From NCBI GenBank assembly GCA_903889895.1, contig CAISYZ010000163.1, positions 1-43,466 on the forward strand: 43,466 nt of DNA, read 5' to 3'. This document shows, piece after piece, positions 1 through 7,710 of this stretch (position 1 is the stretch's first letter; each line of letters starts with the position of its first letter). A program made the translations under genes and the position numbers. The stretch is from an uncultured Verrucomicrobia subdivision 3 bacterium. Lineage in GTDB: Bacteria; Verrucomicrobiota; Verrucomicrobiia; Limisphaerales; UBA11358. The notes under the pieces are model-generated. The model had not been told where the DNA came from. It saw nothing but the letters and a program-made list of their open reading frames with translations, and searched no databases.

Positions 1-1
1 C

Positions 2-124
2 ATTTTACAGATTTTGAGCCTCACGCTCTTTGAGAAAATGCCCATTTCACAGGCGCTTGCTCAACTTCCACCCACCACACAACCGCCAGACACCGAAAAC
101 CATCAATGTTTACTGGGTTTCTAA
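2..124 (+). CDS. IS4-like transposase, C-terminal fragment (cut by window edge)
   Basis: An open frame enters from the left edge and ends at a TAA at 122-124, giving the last 40 residues of a protein. The stretch ILQILSLTLFEKMPISQAL resembles the C-terminal tail of IS4-family transposases as I know them (an ILQIL.LTLFEK.PI..AL pattern). The stop codon runs directly into a sequence that recurs, inverted, near the right edge of the window, as expected for the terminal repeat of an insertion sequence. The catalytic DDE domain is outside the window, so activity cannot be judged. The family assignment rests on a short tail only. Confidence 0.6.
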   Translation: MLQILSLTLFEKMPISQALAQLPPTTQPPDTENHQCLLGF

Positions 125-139
125 ACCGGACAGCAGTGT
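124..139. repeat. Putative right terminal repeat of the left-edge insertion sequence
   Basis: The 16 bases AACCGGACAGCAGTGT start at the transposase stop codon. They match the reverse complement of 43326-43341 (AACCGGACAGTAGTGT) at 15 of 16 positions. A match this long at opposite ends of the window, one copy adjoining a transposase tail, is best explained as the end of one insertion-sequence family present at both edges. The target duplication cannot be seen because neither element is complete. Confidence 0.6.
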
Positions 140-401
140 GAAGAAATATAAAAATTGCATTGGCCTAAATATGAATCCATCTCGGCGAGCAGCAAGTATC
201 TAAAAATGCACCAACGAAGTTATTTTTGCATAATATTCAAGCCCTGTTCCTCCATCAAATAAACAATCTAAATAAAAAAGAGAACGAGGAACGATGTCGT
301 TGCGCTGTATATATTTTGTGTTTTTACAGACGAAACGGACAGCCGCCTTATATTGCCTTAGCCTTGTCAGTTTCAAAATTTCAGATAATACTCGGCCATA
401 A

Positions 402-2402
402 ATGAAAATCCAAATTGCCCTCATCCTGGGTGCGCTGGTCATGATGTTACGACCGGCAGTTGCGCAAACGGAGTTGATGGTGAACGGGGGTTTTGAATCC
501 AGCACCATTGCCCCTTGGGCAATTCTAGGCACTCCCTCTGGGGCGTTGAATGTGCTGTCGGTAGTAAATCCGCATTCCGGAACCCAGTGTGCGCTGCTGG
601 CGAACGGGAACACCTATTCCCAAAATGTCTTTCAGACGATTGTCTTTCCCACCAACCTCATCGCGGCGACGTTCAGTTTTTACTTTGACGTTGTCACCTC
701 CGACCCCAATACCGTCGAAGATGCTTATTTCTCGGTTTATATAACCGACGTGAGCCAGAATGTTCTGGCGAATTTTGGCCGGGTTTCCAATTTGAATCCC
801 ACTGGCGGTTATGTGCGTTTTACCAACAGTCTCGTGACCTATAATGGTTCTCCCAACCTGACCTATGCGGGTAAAACCGTGCAAGTGCATTTTGTCGCCG
901 CAACGGACGGCTATGGGTCGGACACCCAATTTTATTTGGACGATGTGAGCATGCAGGTGGCCACCACCGCCAATATCCCCGTTAATGACGATTTCACCAA
1001 CGCAATGATTTTAACCGGCAACCCTATCACTTTGTTCGCCAACAACACTTATGCCACCAAGGAGCCTGGCGAACCCAACCACGCTGGCAACACCGGCGGT
1101 CATTCGCTGTGGTGGATTTGGGCTGCGCCAACTAACGGCATCGTAAGCCTCAACAACTCCGGCAGTTCGTTTCAGACCTTGCTAGCTGTTTACACTGGCG
1201 GGGCGCTCACCAATCTTACAGCCGTCATCGCCAGCAATAACAGCACCAACACCACGTTGACCTTCAAAGCGGCTGCGGGAACGCAATATGATGTTGCGGT
1301 GGACGGATATAATGGTGCCACGGGAAATATAGTCTTGAATCTGGCCTTTGCGCCGGATGTCACGCCGCCCAAAGTAACCATCACTGCGCCCGCCGCCGGG
1401 GCAAATCTGACCAATTCATTTACCCTGATCCAAGGCAAGGCCAGCGACAATATCGCCGTGGCTCAGGTGCAATACCGTTTGGAAAATGCCAGTGGAACCA
1501 ACGCTTACCAGGTGGCTAACGGCACCACCAACTGGTCTGCTACCGTTACCAATTTGATCCCCGGTCCAAACATGGTGCGGACGCGGGCGATTGACACGAG
1601 CGGTAATATTTCCGCGTCCTTGGCCAGGACTTTCAATTATGTGGTCGTCTCTCCGCTCAACTTGACAATCAATGGCCACGGCACGGTTTCCGGGGCAACG
1701 AATGGGCAATTGCTCCACGTCGGCGCCAACTACAAGATCACCGCCAAACCCAAGACTGGTTTTGGCTTTGCCGGCTGGACCGGCGACATTGTTACCAACA
1801 CGCCGGCATTGAACTTCGCCATGCATACGAATTTGGCCCTCGTGGTAAATTTCGTGGACATCACCAAGCCGACGGTGACAATCACCAATCCCGCCAAGGC
1901 CACCGCCGTGTGGAGCAATGTCAATTTCACCATCAGCGGCAAGGCTGCTGACAACGTGGCGGTATCGAATATTTTTATTTCCCTGAACGGTGCGACTGGG
2001 GCGGCGGCAACCCTGACTAATCACGGCAGCAACTGGTTGCAACTCGTTACCTTGATTCCGGGCACCAACACGATTGCGGCCTATGCGGTGGACACCAGCG
2101 GTAATGTGTCGCTCACCCACACGGTAAAAATAATTTATAAACCAACGGCAATAGGCAATGCCGCGATATCGGGAAATGGATCACTAAAATTTGATGCTAT
2201 TAATTGTGCTTTAAAATTGGTTGCCGGCGAATTTCATACAAAACTGAAGGGAAATTTTAGCGGTGAGGTGGTAATTGAAAGGTCATCAGACTTGACTCAT
2301 TGGACACCCTTTAGCACCAACCCGGTAACGACCAATGGAATTGACTTGAATTTGCCATTGAGCGGGCAACCTATGCAGTTTATCCGGGCTCGAACGCAAT
2401 AG
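402..2402 (+). CDS. Secreted Ig-like domain protein with InlB-type repeat
   Basis: This 666-residue protein begins with a clear Sec signal peptide (MKIQIALILGALVMMLRPAVAQ) and should be exported. Residues about 25-190 look like a carbohydrate-binding-type beta-sandwich (GGFESSTIAPW near the start, FYLDDVSM near its end). Two bacterial Ig-like modules follow, each opening with PTVTITNPA or PKVTITAPA and containing a GKA(S/A)DNVAV motif. Between them lies a divergent InlB B-repeat-like stretch (GFAGWTGDIV). The last 60 residues carry a VIERSSDLTHW...FIRAR segment also found at the C-termini of two other secreted proteins in this window. No enzyme motif was seen; surface adhesion or polymer binding is an inference. 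It is monocistronic and convergent with the riboswitch-controlled pair at 2779-4743. Confidence 0.85.
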   Translation: MKIQIALILGALVMMLRPAVAQTELMVNGGFESSTIAPWAILGTPSGALNVLSVVNPHSGTQCALLANGNTYSQNVFQTIVFPTNLIAATFSFYFDVVTSDPNTVEDAYFSVYITDVSQNVLANFGRVSNLNPTGGYVRFTNSLVTYNGSPNLTYAGKTVQVHFVAATDGYGSDTQFYLDDVSMQVATTANIPVNDDFTNAMILTGNPITLFANNTYATKEPGEPNHAGNTGGHSLWWIWAAPTNGIVSLNNSGSSFQTLLAVYTGGALTNLTAVIASNNSTNTTLTFKAAAGTQYDVAVDGYNGATGNIVLNLAFAPDVTPPKVTITAPAAGANLTNSFTLIQGKASDNIAVAQVQYRLENASGTNAYQVANGTTNWSATVTNLIPGPNMVRTRAIDTSGNISASLARTFNYVVVSPLNLTINGHGTVSGATNGQLLHVGANYKITAKPKTGFGFAGWTGDIVTNTPALNFAMHTNLALVVNFVDITKPTVTITNPAKATAVWSNVNFTISGKAADNVAVSNIFISLNGATGAAATLTNHGSNWLQLVTLIPGTNTIAAYAVDTSGNVSLTHTVKIIYKPTAIGNAAISGNGSLKFDAINCALKLVAGEFHTKLKGNFSGEVVIERSSDLTHWTPFSTNPVTTNGIDLNLPLSGQPMQFIRARTQ

Positions 2403-2546
2403 GAACTCTAGGTTCAATGGTTTTTGCCTCGGGTCTGTGCGCCAATGCTTATCCCGACTCAACCATTGTCTTCCTGCAAACCGGCTTTTGCCGATAAATC
2501 CGAATCGCGGGGGGCGCTCGCCCCACCAAACTGGCTACCAATCGCC

Positions 2547-2752
2547 GGAATATTCGCAAGTTGTTGGTATTTAGTAAAATTTGGCTGGTCGTTTGGCAAT
2601 CAACCGAGGTCATTTGCGAAAATACTTGGGTCGTTTGCCAAATCCGGCTGGTATTTTTTAAAATACCTCGGGCGTTTCACATAATACTCGGGTATTTTGC
2701 TGAAATACCGAGGTCATCCGGCAAAAAAACGGGTTGCTCTTGGAAATGACCA
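2547..2752. repeat. Tandem array of 21-bp palindromic units, AT-rich version (array 1)
   Basis: About ten units begin with GG at 2547, 2566, 2587, 2608, 2629, 2650, 2671, 2691, 2712 and 2732, so nearly every step is 20 or 21 bp. The core is self-complementary: GGTATTTTTTAAAATACC at 2650 is a perfect palindrome, and GGTATTTTGCTGAAATACC at 2691 is nearly so. Other units are degenerate versions (GGTCGTTTGGCAATCAACC at 2587). A 2-4 base spacer separates cores. The array fills the space between two convergent genes (stops at 2402 and 2779). Reading frames across it are broken by stops, so I regard it as non-coding. The function is unknown. Confidence 0.85.
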
Positions 2753-2778
2753 GTCCCGCTGGCTCGCCGAAGCCGGTT

Positions 2779-3777
2779 TCAGGGCAGCGTGAGGATTTCC
2801 GGGCGCAACTGGCCGACGTTCTGGCCGGGCAGATGCTGGTCGGTGGAGCCGGGCACCATGGCTTCCGCACCGATGTGGCCGTCGGCAAACGTGACGTCCG
2901 CTTTTTGCGCGTGGCGGAAATGGGCGTTGGGATAATTGTTGGCGCTGGCGTAGTTGGTTTCCAGATCGAGGTAATACCATTCCTTCAGCAAGGCCTGCGG
3001 CTGGAGAAAATTATCCACGGACGCGGCGTCGGCAAAGAGCGCGGTTTGGGTGGGCTGCGCGAGGCGGCTGGTGTTGACCGGCGGGGCGTTGGGCGCGGTG
3101 AAGACGTAGCGGTTGCAGCCGTAGCTGAAGATGGTGTTGGTGCCTTTGGGCAGGAACAGGGAATTGGCCGCAGTATTCAGCAGCGGGCAGAGCCGCACAT
3201 CGTTGCCGTTCAGATATGGGAACAGCGCGCCTGAGGAAAGGTCGAACGCGCGCTGACCGTCGGTGACGCCTGGCGATGTTTGCAGCCAGCCCCACCACCA
3301 GGTTTTGCCGGTGGCTCCGGTGCTGAACCAGTAGGGAAAACTGTTCTCGTGGTTGTCGGCCCAATACAACTGTGTGGCGACGGCGAGTTGGCGGAGGTTG
3401 CTCACGCATTCGGCGCGCTGGGCCTCGGCCTTGGCGCGGGCGAGCGCGGGCAGGAGCATCGCGGACAAAATGGCGATGATGGCGATGACGACGAGGAGTT
3501 CGATGAGTGTGAAGCCGGGCGCGCGGTGTGTGGGGCGCGGGGCGTTGGCATCGGGCAGGGCGGGGGCGCTTTCGAGGCGGAACTGCTCCACGCACGACCG
3601 GCAGATGCAGGCGCGGTGGCGGAGGTTTTCCGGCACGCGCGCAAGGAGCTCGGGCGCCAGCTCTTCATGCGCGCACCAGCATTCGCCTTTGAAGGCGACG
3701 GGCGAACAGAGCTGGCACGTGTTCGCGCCGCCGCAGAGCGGGCAAACGGCAGGGTTGAAGAATTGGGGCGCGCTCAT
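2779..3777 (-). CDS. Cys-rich CWC domain fused to type II pseudopilin
   Basis: The 332-residue product has two parts. Residues 1-62 hold nine cysteines (C12, C15, C21, C24, C33, C35, C57, C59, C62) in the spacing of the Cys_rich_CWC family (CPLCGG...CQLC...GECWC...ACICRSC), a probable metal-binding module. A prepilin cleavage/methylation signal follows, APG88^[16 protein letters not shown], then a pseudopilin body ending with the [10 protein letters not shown] motif common in planctomycete and verrucomicrobial proteins of this class. A normal prepilin leader is short; here 88 residues would be removed by prepilin peptidase. The ATG abuts the TAA of the upstream gene, so translation is probably coupled and under the same cobalamin riboswitch. 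A GTG at codon 63 could give a pilin-only form with a 26-residue leader. The fusion's role is unknown. Confidence 0.85.
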   Translation of the reverse strand: MSAPQFFNPAVCPLCGGANTCQLCSPVAFKGECWCAHEELAPELLARVPENLRHRACICRSCVEQFRLESAPALPDANAPRPTHRAPGFTLIELLVVIAIIAILSAMLLPALARAKAEAQRAECVSNLRQLAVATQLYWADNHENSFPYWFSTGATGKTWWWGWLQTSPGVTDGQRAFDLSSGALFPYLNGNDVRLCPLLNTAANSLFLPKGTNTIFSYGCNRYVFTAPNAPPVNTSRLAQPTQTALFADAASVDNFLQPQALLKEWYYLDLETNYASANNYPNAHFRHAQKADVTFADGHIGAEAMVPGSTDQHLPGQNVGQLRPEILTLP

Positions 3778-4743
3778 TTAGGGCTGGTCCGCGCGCACGC
3801 GGTAAAATGCCGCCGCCGCTGGGGGCGTGGGGTCGGCAAGGTTGAGGCTGACACCGTTGCCGGGAATGCCATTGGTCACAATGATCCAGCTTTGCAAATC
3901 GGTGGAGCGTTCGAGCGCATAATTCCAGTTGGTGCAACTGATGAACTGCGCCAGCCACTGGCCGGATTGCAGGCCACCGCTAAGGTTTTTCACCAGCGCG
4001 GTGATGCCGGGGTTGGGCAACGCCGGGGCGTGTTTGTCGGCATTGTAGGGCGCGGACAAGTCGGGGTCATAGGCGCCGGCGGCCACGGAAAAACCCAGCC
4101 AGGAGCCGTTCGTGATTGGCAGGTCGCTGAATCCAAGCTCGGCAAAATCCCATTGCCCCTGAAAACCGGAAGACGCCCAGACCGGGTCTGTCGAAGTCCA
4201 ATAGGTGTTCGTGCCACGATCCGGGCAGTTGAAAAAACCGCCCGCATCGCCTTGCTCGGTCCAGAGCTCCCAGCTTGGCCCCCACTCGTCGCCCCAATAC
4301 AAATCGCCGGGATTCAACGGTGCTGCCGCGTCCAGATAAACCGTGGCGTTGGTTATCAGACCGCCGGGGAAAAAATTTGTGGTGCTGCCGTCCGTGATGC
4401 CAAGGTCGCCACCACCGCCGAGATGAAAGCCGATGGCGCTGACGCTGGTGCCGAAAGTGTAGATGGTTTCGACCGCGTAAAGGCGTGGATCCGCTGCCAC
4501 GATGGCATTGAACATTTGCACGCCGGTAGCCGTGCCGTTGAAACGGTAGCCCCAGACGAGCGATTGGTCTGCGATAGGCGCAGGCACGAAGGTGCTGGTA
4601 AGGTCTTCCGGCTTGCTCCACTCGATGACGAGGGCGGCGCGGTTGGTGCCGTCGCCGGTCCAGAACTGGACGTCATTGAACGAGACGGCGGACACTTTGA
4701 AGGCAACGAACAGGCTGGCCACGGCCAGCGCACGGATTTTCAT
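3778..4743 (-). CDS. Secreted protein of unknown function under a cobalamin riboswitch
   Basis: This 321-residue protein starts with a signal peptide (MKIRALAVASLFVAFKVSA). The mature part has an aromatic, glycine-rich pattern: VIEWSKPEDL, SLVWGYRFNGTATG, IVAADPRLYAVE, GDLYWGDEWGPSWELW. I do not recognise a named family, though similar secreted proteins with a VWGYR.(D/N)G motif are, as I recall, found in other Gram-negative phyla. The C-terminus (LERSTDLQSW...FYRVR) matches the tail of the proteins at 402 and 21865. It is the first gene after a cobalamin riboswitch and an intrinsic terminator on the same strand, and it directly abuts the CWC-pseudopilin gene. A role in capturing corrinoids outside the cell is inferred from that regulation alone; no binding motif was identified. 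Confidence 0.85.
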   Translation of the reverse strand: MKIRALAVASLFVAFKVSAVSFNDVQFWTGDGTNRAALVIEWSKPEDLTSTFVPAPIADQSLVWGYRFNGTATGVQMFNAIVAADPRLYAVETIYTFGTSVSAIGFHLGGGGDLGITDGSTTNFFPGGLITNATVYLDAAAPLNPGDLYWGDEWGPSWELWTEQGDAGGFFNCPDRGTNTYWTSTDPVWASSGFQGQWDFAELGFSDLPITNGSWLGFSVAAGAYDPDLSAPYNADKHAPALPNPGITALVKNLSGGLQSGQWLAQFISCTNWNYALERSTDLQSWIIVTNGIPGNGVSLNLADPTPPAAAAFYRVRADQP

Positions 4744-4827
4744 TTATGCTGATCTTTCATTTTGGTCCCGCGAAAAAGTTACGGAACGGTTTTGGTTGAG
4801 AGACCAGTGCGAGGCCGGAAGATTTTT

Positions 4828-4867
4828 AAATAAAAAACCTCCAGACTTCGCAAACGAGGAATGGAGG
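4828..4867 (-). terminator. Intrinsic terminator in the riboswitch leader
   Basis: Read on the minus strand, CCTCCA (4867-4862) pairs with TGGAGG (4843-4838) around an 18-base loop that can itself pair partly, followed by TTTTTTATTT (4837-4828). It sits between the cobalamin aptamer and the first gene, as expected for the expression platform of a transcription-terminating riboswitch. Confidence 0.75.
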
Positions 4868-4960
4868 TAAATTCGACGAGCCGCGCAAAAACAGATTGGG
4901 CGGTCTGGCCTCATCCTTCTCTTTGCGGAGAAGTGCTCCTAACGCGGAGCGGACGAGTGC

Positions 4961-5100
4961 ATTCAAACCGGTATCCTGACTTCGGCCTCAAACCTTACTC
5001 CCGCCTTCCCGAACCTGCGTTCAGTGGCATTGGGAGTTTGTAGCCGTTACAGTGGCGCAACCGTCCCGGATTCACACCGGGTTCCCAGACATTTGACTGC
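4961..5100 (-). promoter_or_regulatory. Cobalamin (AdoCbl-type) riboswitch aptamer
   Basis: On the minus strand the leader contains, in order, GGGAACCCGGTGTGAATCCG, GCGCCACTGTAACGG and GAAGTCAGGATACCGG. These correspond to the conserved GGAA..GGTG.AA.CC, GCCACTG and B12-box (AGTCAGGA.ACC) elements of cobalamin riboswitches, in the right order and spacing. The aptamer is followed after about 90 bases by an intrinsic terminator and then by the secreted-protein gene at 4743. High cobalamin would be expected to switch off the pair 4743-2779. The rest of the 4744-5242 gap holds a CTTCTC/GAGAAG hairpin near 4917-4935 and the AT-rich promoter region of mdh. Confidence 0.88.
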
Positions 5101-5242
5101 AATGAAGGCGGAAACTGCTCCGCCGGTTTCAAAGAACGGTTCTTTTTTACGACAAAATAAATTTAAACCAAGACAATTTTTGCCAATGCGGAATACTTGC
5201 TTCAAAACGCCAATAAATTCATACTGGGTCACCAAATATTTT

Positions 5243-6238
5243 ATGAGCAAACCTCCCATACGCATCGCGATCACCGGCGCCGCCGGCCAAATCGGTTATT
5301 CCCTCCTGTTCCGCATCGCCTCCGGCGCGGCGTTCGGGCCGGATCAGCCGGTCATTTTGCACCTCATTGAAATCCCCGACGAAAAAGCCATGGCCGCGCT
5401 AAACGGCGTTTGCATGGAGCTCGACGACTGCGCCTTCCCGCTGCTGAAGGGTCTCGTGCCGACCTCAAACCTCGATGAAGGTTTCAAAGGTGTGAACTGG
5501 GCGCTGCTCGTCGGTGCGGTGCCGCGCAAGGCCGGCATGGAGCGCAAAGATTTGCTCGGCATCAACGGTAAGATTTTCACCGGCCAGGGCAACGCCATCG
5601 CCAAGAATGCCGCGAGCGACATCCGCGTGCTCGTGGTCGGCAATCCATGCAACACCAATTCCCTCATCGCCGCGAACAACGCGCCGGGCGTGCCGAAGAA
5701 TCGTTTCTTCGCCATGACCGCGCTGGACGAAAATCGCGCCAAGACCCAGCTCGCGCAAAAGGCCAGCGTGGATGTCACCGCCGTCACCAACCTCGCCATC
5801 TGGGGTAACCACAGCGCCACGATGTATCCGGATTTCTTCAATACCAAAATTAACGGCCGCCCGGTGCCCGAAGTCATCAGCCACCGCGAATGGTTGGAGA
5901 AGGATTTCATCGCCACCGTGCAGCAGCGTGGCGCGGCCATCATCAAGGCGCGCGGTCTTTCCAGTGCCGCCAGTGCCGCCAATGCCGCGTGCAACACCGT
6001 TTACAAACTCACGCATCCCACACCCGCCGGCGACTGGTTCAGCGTGGGCGTGCATTCAGACGGCAGCTACGGCATCGAGAAGGGTTTGATCTTCAGCTAT
6101 CCGATCCGCAGCAACGGCAAGGATTTTGAAATCGTCCAGGGCGTGCCGCTCAACGATTTCAGCAAGGCGAAAATCGCCGCGACGGAAGCCGAATTGAAGG
6201 AAGAAAAGTCGCTCGTCGGTGATTTGCTGCCGAAATAA
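5243..6238 (+). CDS. mdh: Malate dehydrogenase, cytosolic-type
   Basis: Malate dehydrogenase interconverts malate and oxaloacetate with NAD(H) in the TCA cycle. The 331-residue protein shows the Rossmann start [19 protein letters not shown], the substrate-binding [12 protein letters not shown], the [10 protein letters not shown] stretch and the catalytic [12 protein letters not shown] histidine, and fits the cytosolic MDH group of about 330 residues. I chose the ATG at 5243 because the longer reading upstream runs through the leader on the opposite strand and has no homology to the family. The gene is followed by a strong terminator and is divergent from the riboswitch unit. Confidence 0.96.
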   Translation: MSKPPIRIAITGAAGQIGYSLLFRIASGAAFGPDQPVILHLIEIPDEKAMAALNGVCMELDDCAFPLLKGLVPTSNLDEGFKGVNWALLVGAVPRKAGMERKDLLGINGKIFTGQGNAIAKNAASDIRVLVVGNPCNTNSLIAANNAPGVPKNRFFAMTALDENRAKTQLAQKASVDVTAVTNLAIWGNHSATMYPDFFNTKINGRPVPEVISHREWLEKDFIATVQQRGAAIIKARGLSSAASAANAACNTVYKLTHPTPAGDWFSVGVHSDGSYGIEKGLIFSYPIRSNGKDFEIVQGVPLNDFSKAKIAATEAELKEEKSLVGDLLPK

Positions 6239-6250
6239 GCTTTGAATCCC

Positions 6251-6287
6251 GGCGGCAATCTCGCACTGCGGGGTTGCCGCCTTTTTT
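6251..6287 (+). terminator. Intrinsic terminator after mdh
   Basis: GGCGGCAA (6251-6258) pairs with TTGCCGCC (6274-6281), followed by TTTTTT. It lies 12 bases after the mdh stop and before the thioesterase start. Confidence 0.85.
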
Positions 6288-6316
6288 ATGCGCAGGTAGT
6301 CTGTCGCAGCAACAAA

Positions 6317-6709
6317 ATGAAATCGCGCCCCAGAATCGGTGAAGTCGGCGAGCTGGCTATTCCCACGGACATGCAGCACGCCGTGGAATTCCATGGCAAC
6401 GGCATGCCCGCCGTCGTGTCCACGCCGAACATCATCCAATTTCTCGAACGCACCGCGCGCCACACGCTCGCGCCACACCTCGAAGCCGACGAACGATCTG
6501 TCGGCCTGGAAATTGACATCCGTCATCTCGCGCCGACGCCGATCGGCCAGACGATTCATTGCCGCGCACAAGTCATCTCGGTGGATGGCAGCAAGATTCA
6601 ATTCCAAATCGAAGCCCGCGATGCACACGAAGTCATCGTGCGCGGTCTGCACAAACGCGCCGTCATCCGCACGGAAAGTTTTACGCGGCGCGTCAAAGCC
6701 AAGGAATAA
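6317..6709 (+). CDS. Hotdog-fold thioesterase, fluoroacetyl-CoA thioesterase-like
   Basis: This 130-residue single-domain protein has the usual length of hotdog thioesterases. The STPN, QFLERTA and DIRHLAPTPIG segments line up with the catalytic Thr, Glu and His of FlK-type enzymes (family knowledge), so it probably hydrolyses a small acyl-CoA. The physiological substrate cannot be told from sequence. The ATG at 6317 starts the conserved region; the frame upstream overlaps the mdh terminator. It ends seven bases before the rsmA stop on the opposite strand, so the two genes are tightly convergent. Confidence 0.8.
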   Translation: MKSRPRIGEVGELAIPTDMQHAVEFHGNGMPAVVSTPNIIQFLERTARHTLAPHLEADERSVGLEIDIRHLAPTPIGQTIHCRAQVISVDGSKIQFQIEARDAHEVIVRGLHKRAVIRTESFTRRVKAKE

Positions 6710-6715
6710 TTCCGG

Positions 6716-7597
6716 TCAGGTTTCCACCGCCGGCTTCACTGAACGATTTCCAGCTGCGGGTGAAAGTATTTTGGTCAGCGCGACGAATTGTTCGAGGCTC
6801 AATTTTTCGGCGCGCTCTTGCGGCGAAATTTGCAACGCGGCAAACGCCGCTTCGAGCTTCTCCTTCGGCCAATCCTGTTTCAACAATTTCAGCATCATTT
6901 TCCGGCGCTGGGAAAAAGCCTTTTTCACAATCCGCCGAAAAGCCACACGCTGAACTTCTGCGAGCAACGGCGTTGCGCGGCGCACCAGGCTGACGCAGGC
7001 CGAATCCACCTCCGGCGCGGGGAAAAAACAACCAGGCGGGATTTTAAACCAGCCGTGCGGCTGGAAATCGAGCTGCACCAACAGCGTCAGGATGCCGTAA
7101 TGGTCATCGTCCGTCGGCGCCATGAGCCGCTGCGCGACTTCGAGCTGAAGCGTGACGACAATCATCTGCGGCGCGCGACTGCCGGCAGCCAGCTCCACCA
7201 AAATCGGCGAGGCGACGGAGTAGGGCAGATTGGCGACGAGTTTCCAATCGCGCCAGTCGCGCGGTTCACGCTGCAAAAATTTCAGGGCGTCGTCGTGATG
7301 CAATTCCAGATGGGGAACCGCATCGTCGGCCAGTTGCGCGGTGTAGCGCTCCTGCAAAAAATCCACGAGCCGTCCGTCCAATTCCACGGCGAGAACCTGT
7401 CCGGCCTTTTGCAATAGCAATTCCGTCAGCGGCCCAAGACCCGGCCCGATTTCCAAAACCTTGTCGGCTTTTGTCAGTTCGGCGGCGTTGGCGATGCGCT
7501 CAAGCTGGTTCGCGTCGTGTAGAAAATTTTGCCCCAGTGACTTTGTGAGTTGGATGTCGCGCTTCGCCAGCAGCTCGCGCATTTCGGTTAGTTTCAT
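6716..7597 (-). CDS. rsmA: 16S rRNA (adenine(1518)-N(6)/adenine(1519)-N(6))-dimethyltransferase
   Basis: RsmA (KsgA) dimethylates two adjacent adenines in the 3' hairpin of 16S rRNA during 30S assembly. The 293-residue protein shows SLGQNFLHD near residue 20, the SAM-binding EIGPGLGPLTELL, the acidic AVELDGRL and the catalytic NLPYSVASPIL, then the C-terminal helical region with KKAFSQRRKMM. The length is close to the family norm of 270-290. It lies 91 bases downstream of the aminotransferase gene on the same strand; the spacer is filled by an inverted repeat. Confidence 0.96.
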   Translation of the reverse strand: MKLTEMRELLAKRDIQLTKSLGQNFLHDANQLERIANAAELTKADKVLEIGPGLGPLTELLLQKAGQVLAVELDGRLVDFLQERYTAQLADDAVPHLELHHDDALKFLQREPRDWRDWKLVANLPYSVASPILVELAAGSRAPQMIVVTLQLEVAQRLMAPTDDDHYGILTLLVQLDFQPHGWFKIPPGCFFPAPEVDSACVSLVRRATPLLAEVQRVAFRRIVKKAFSQRRKMMLKLLKQDWPKEKLEAAFAALQISPQERAEKLSLEQFVALTKILSPAAGNRSVKPAVET

Positions 7598-7604
7598 TGG
7601 GGAA

Positions 7605-7710
7605 ATTTAACCACGGATGGGCACAAATAAACACAGATGAAAAAAGAATCATGTGCTCGGCGAAAGGATTTATCTGTGTCCATCTGTGTTAATCCGTGGT
7701 TAAAACATTT
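7605..7710. repeat. Inverted-repeat element with TTAACCACGGAT ends
   Basis: Near 7607 the plus strand reads TTTAACCACGGATGGGCACA and continues into AACACAGATG. From 7707 downward the minus strand reads TTTTAACCACGGATTAACAC and continues into AGATGGACACAGAT. The two arms are imperfect inverted copies around a centre near 7650. Elements with ACCACGGAT and ACACAGATG motifs are common intergenic repeats in verrucomicrobia and planctomycetes as I recall; only this copy is in the window. The right arm supplies the last codons (LTTD) and the stop of the aminotransferase gene. It could fold as a long hairpin in the bicistronic transcript. Confidence 0.75.

Noticed and set aside
2424..2749. Short open frames on the plus strand across array 1
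   Set aside because: They follow the 21-bp period, are broken by stops within the array, and show no start or family features.
4861..5274. Small open frames inside the riboswitch leader
   Set aside because: The aptamer and terminator on the minus strand explain the sequence; no coding features.
6251..6316. A longer start for the thioesterase at 6242
   Set aside because: The extension is coded by the mdh terminator hairpin and adds residues unlike the family.
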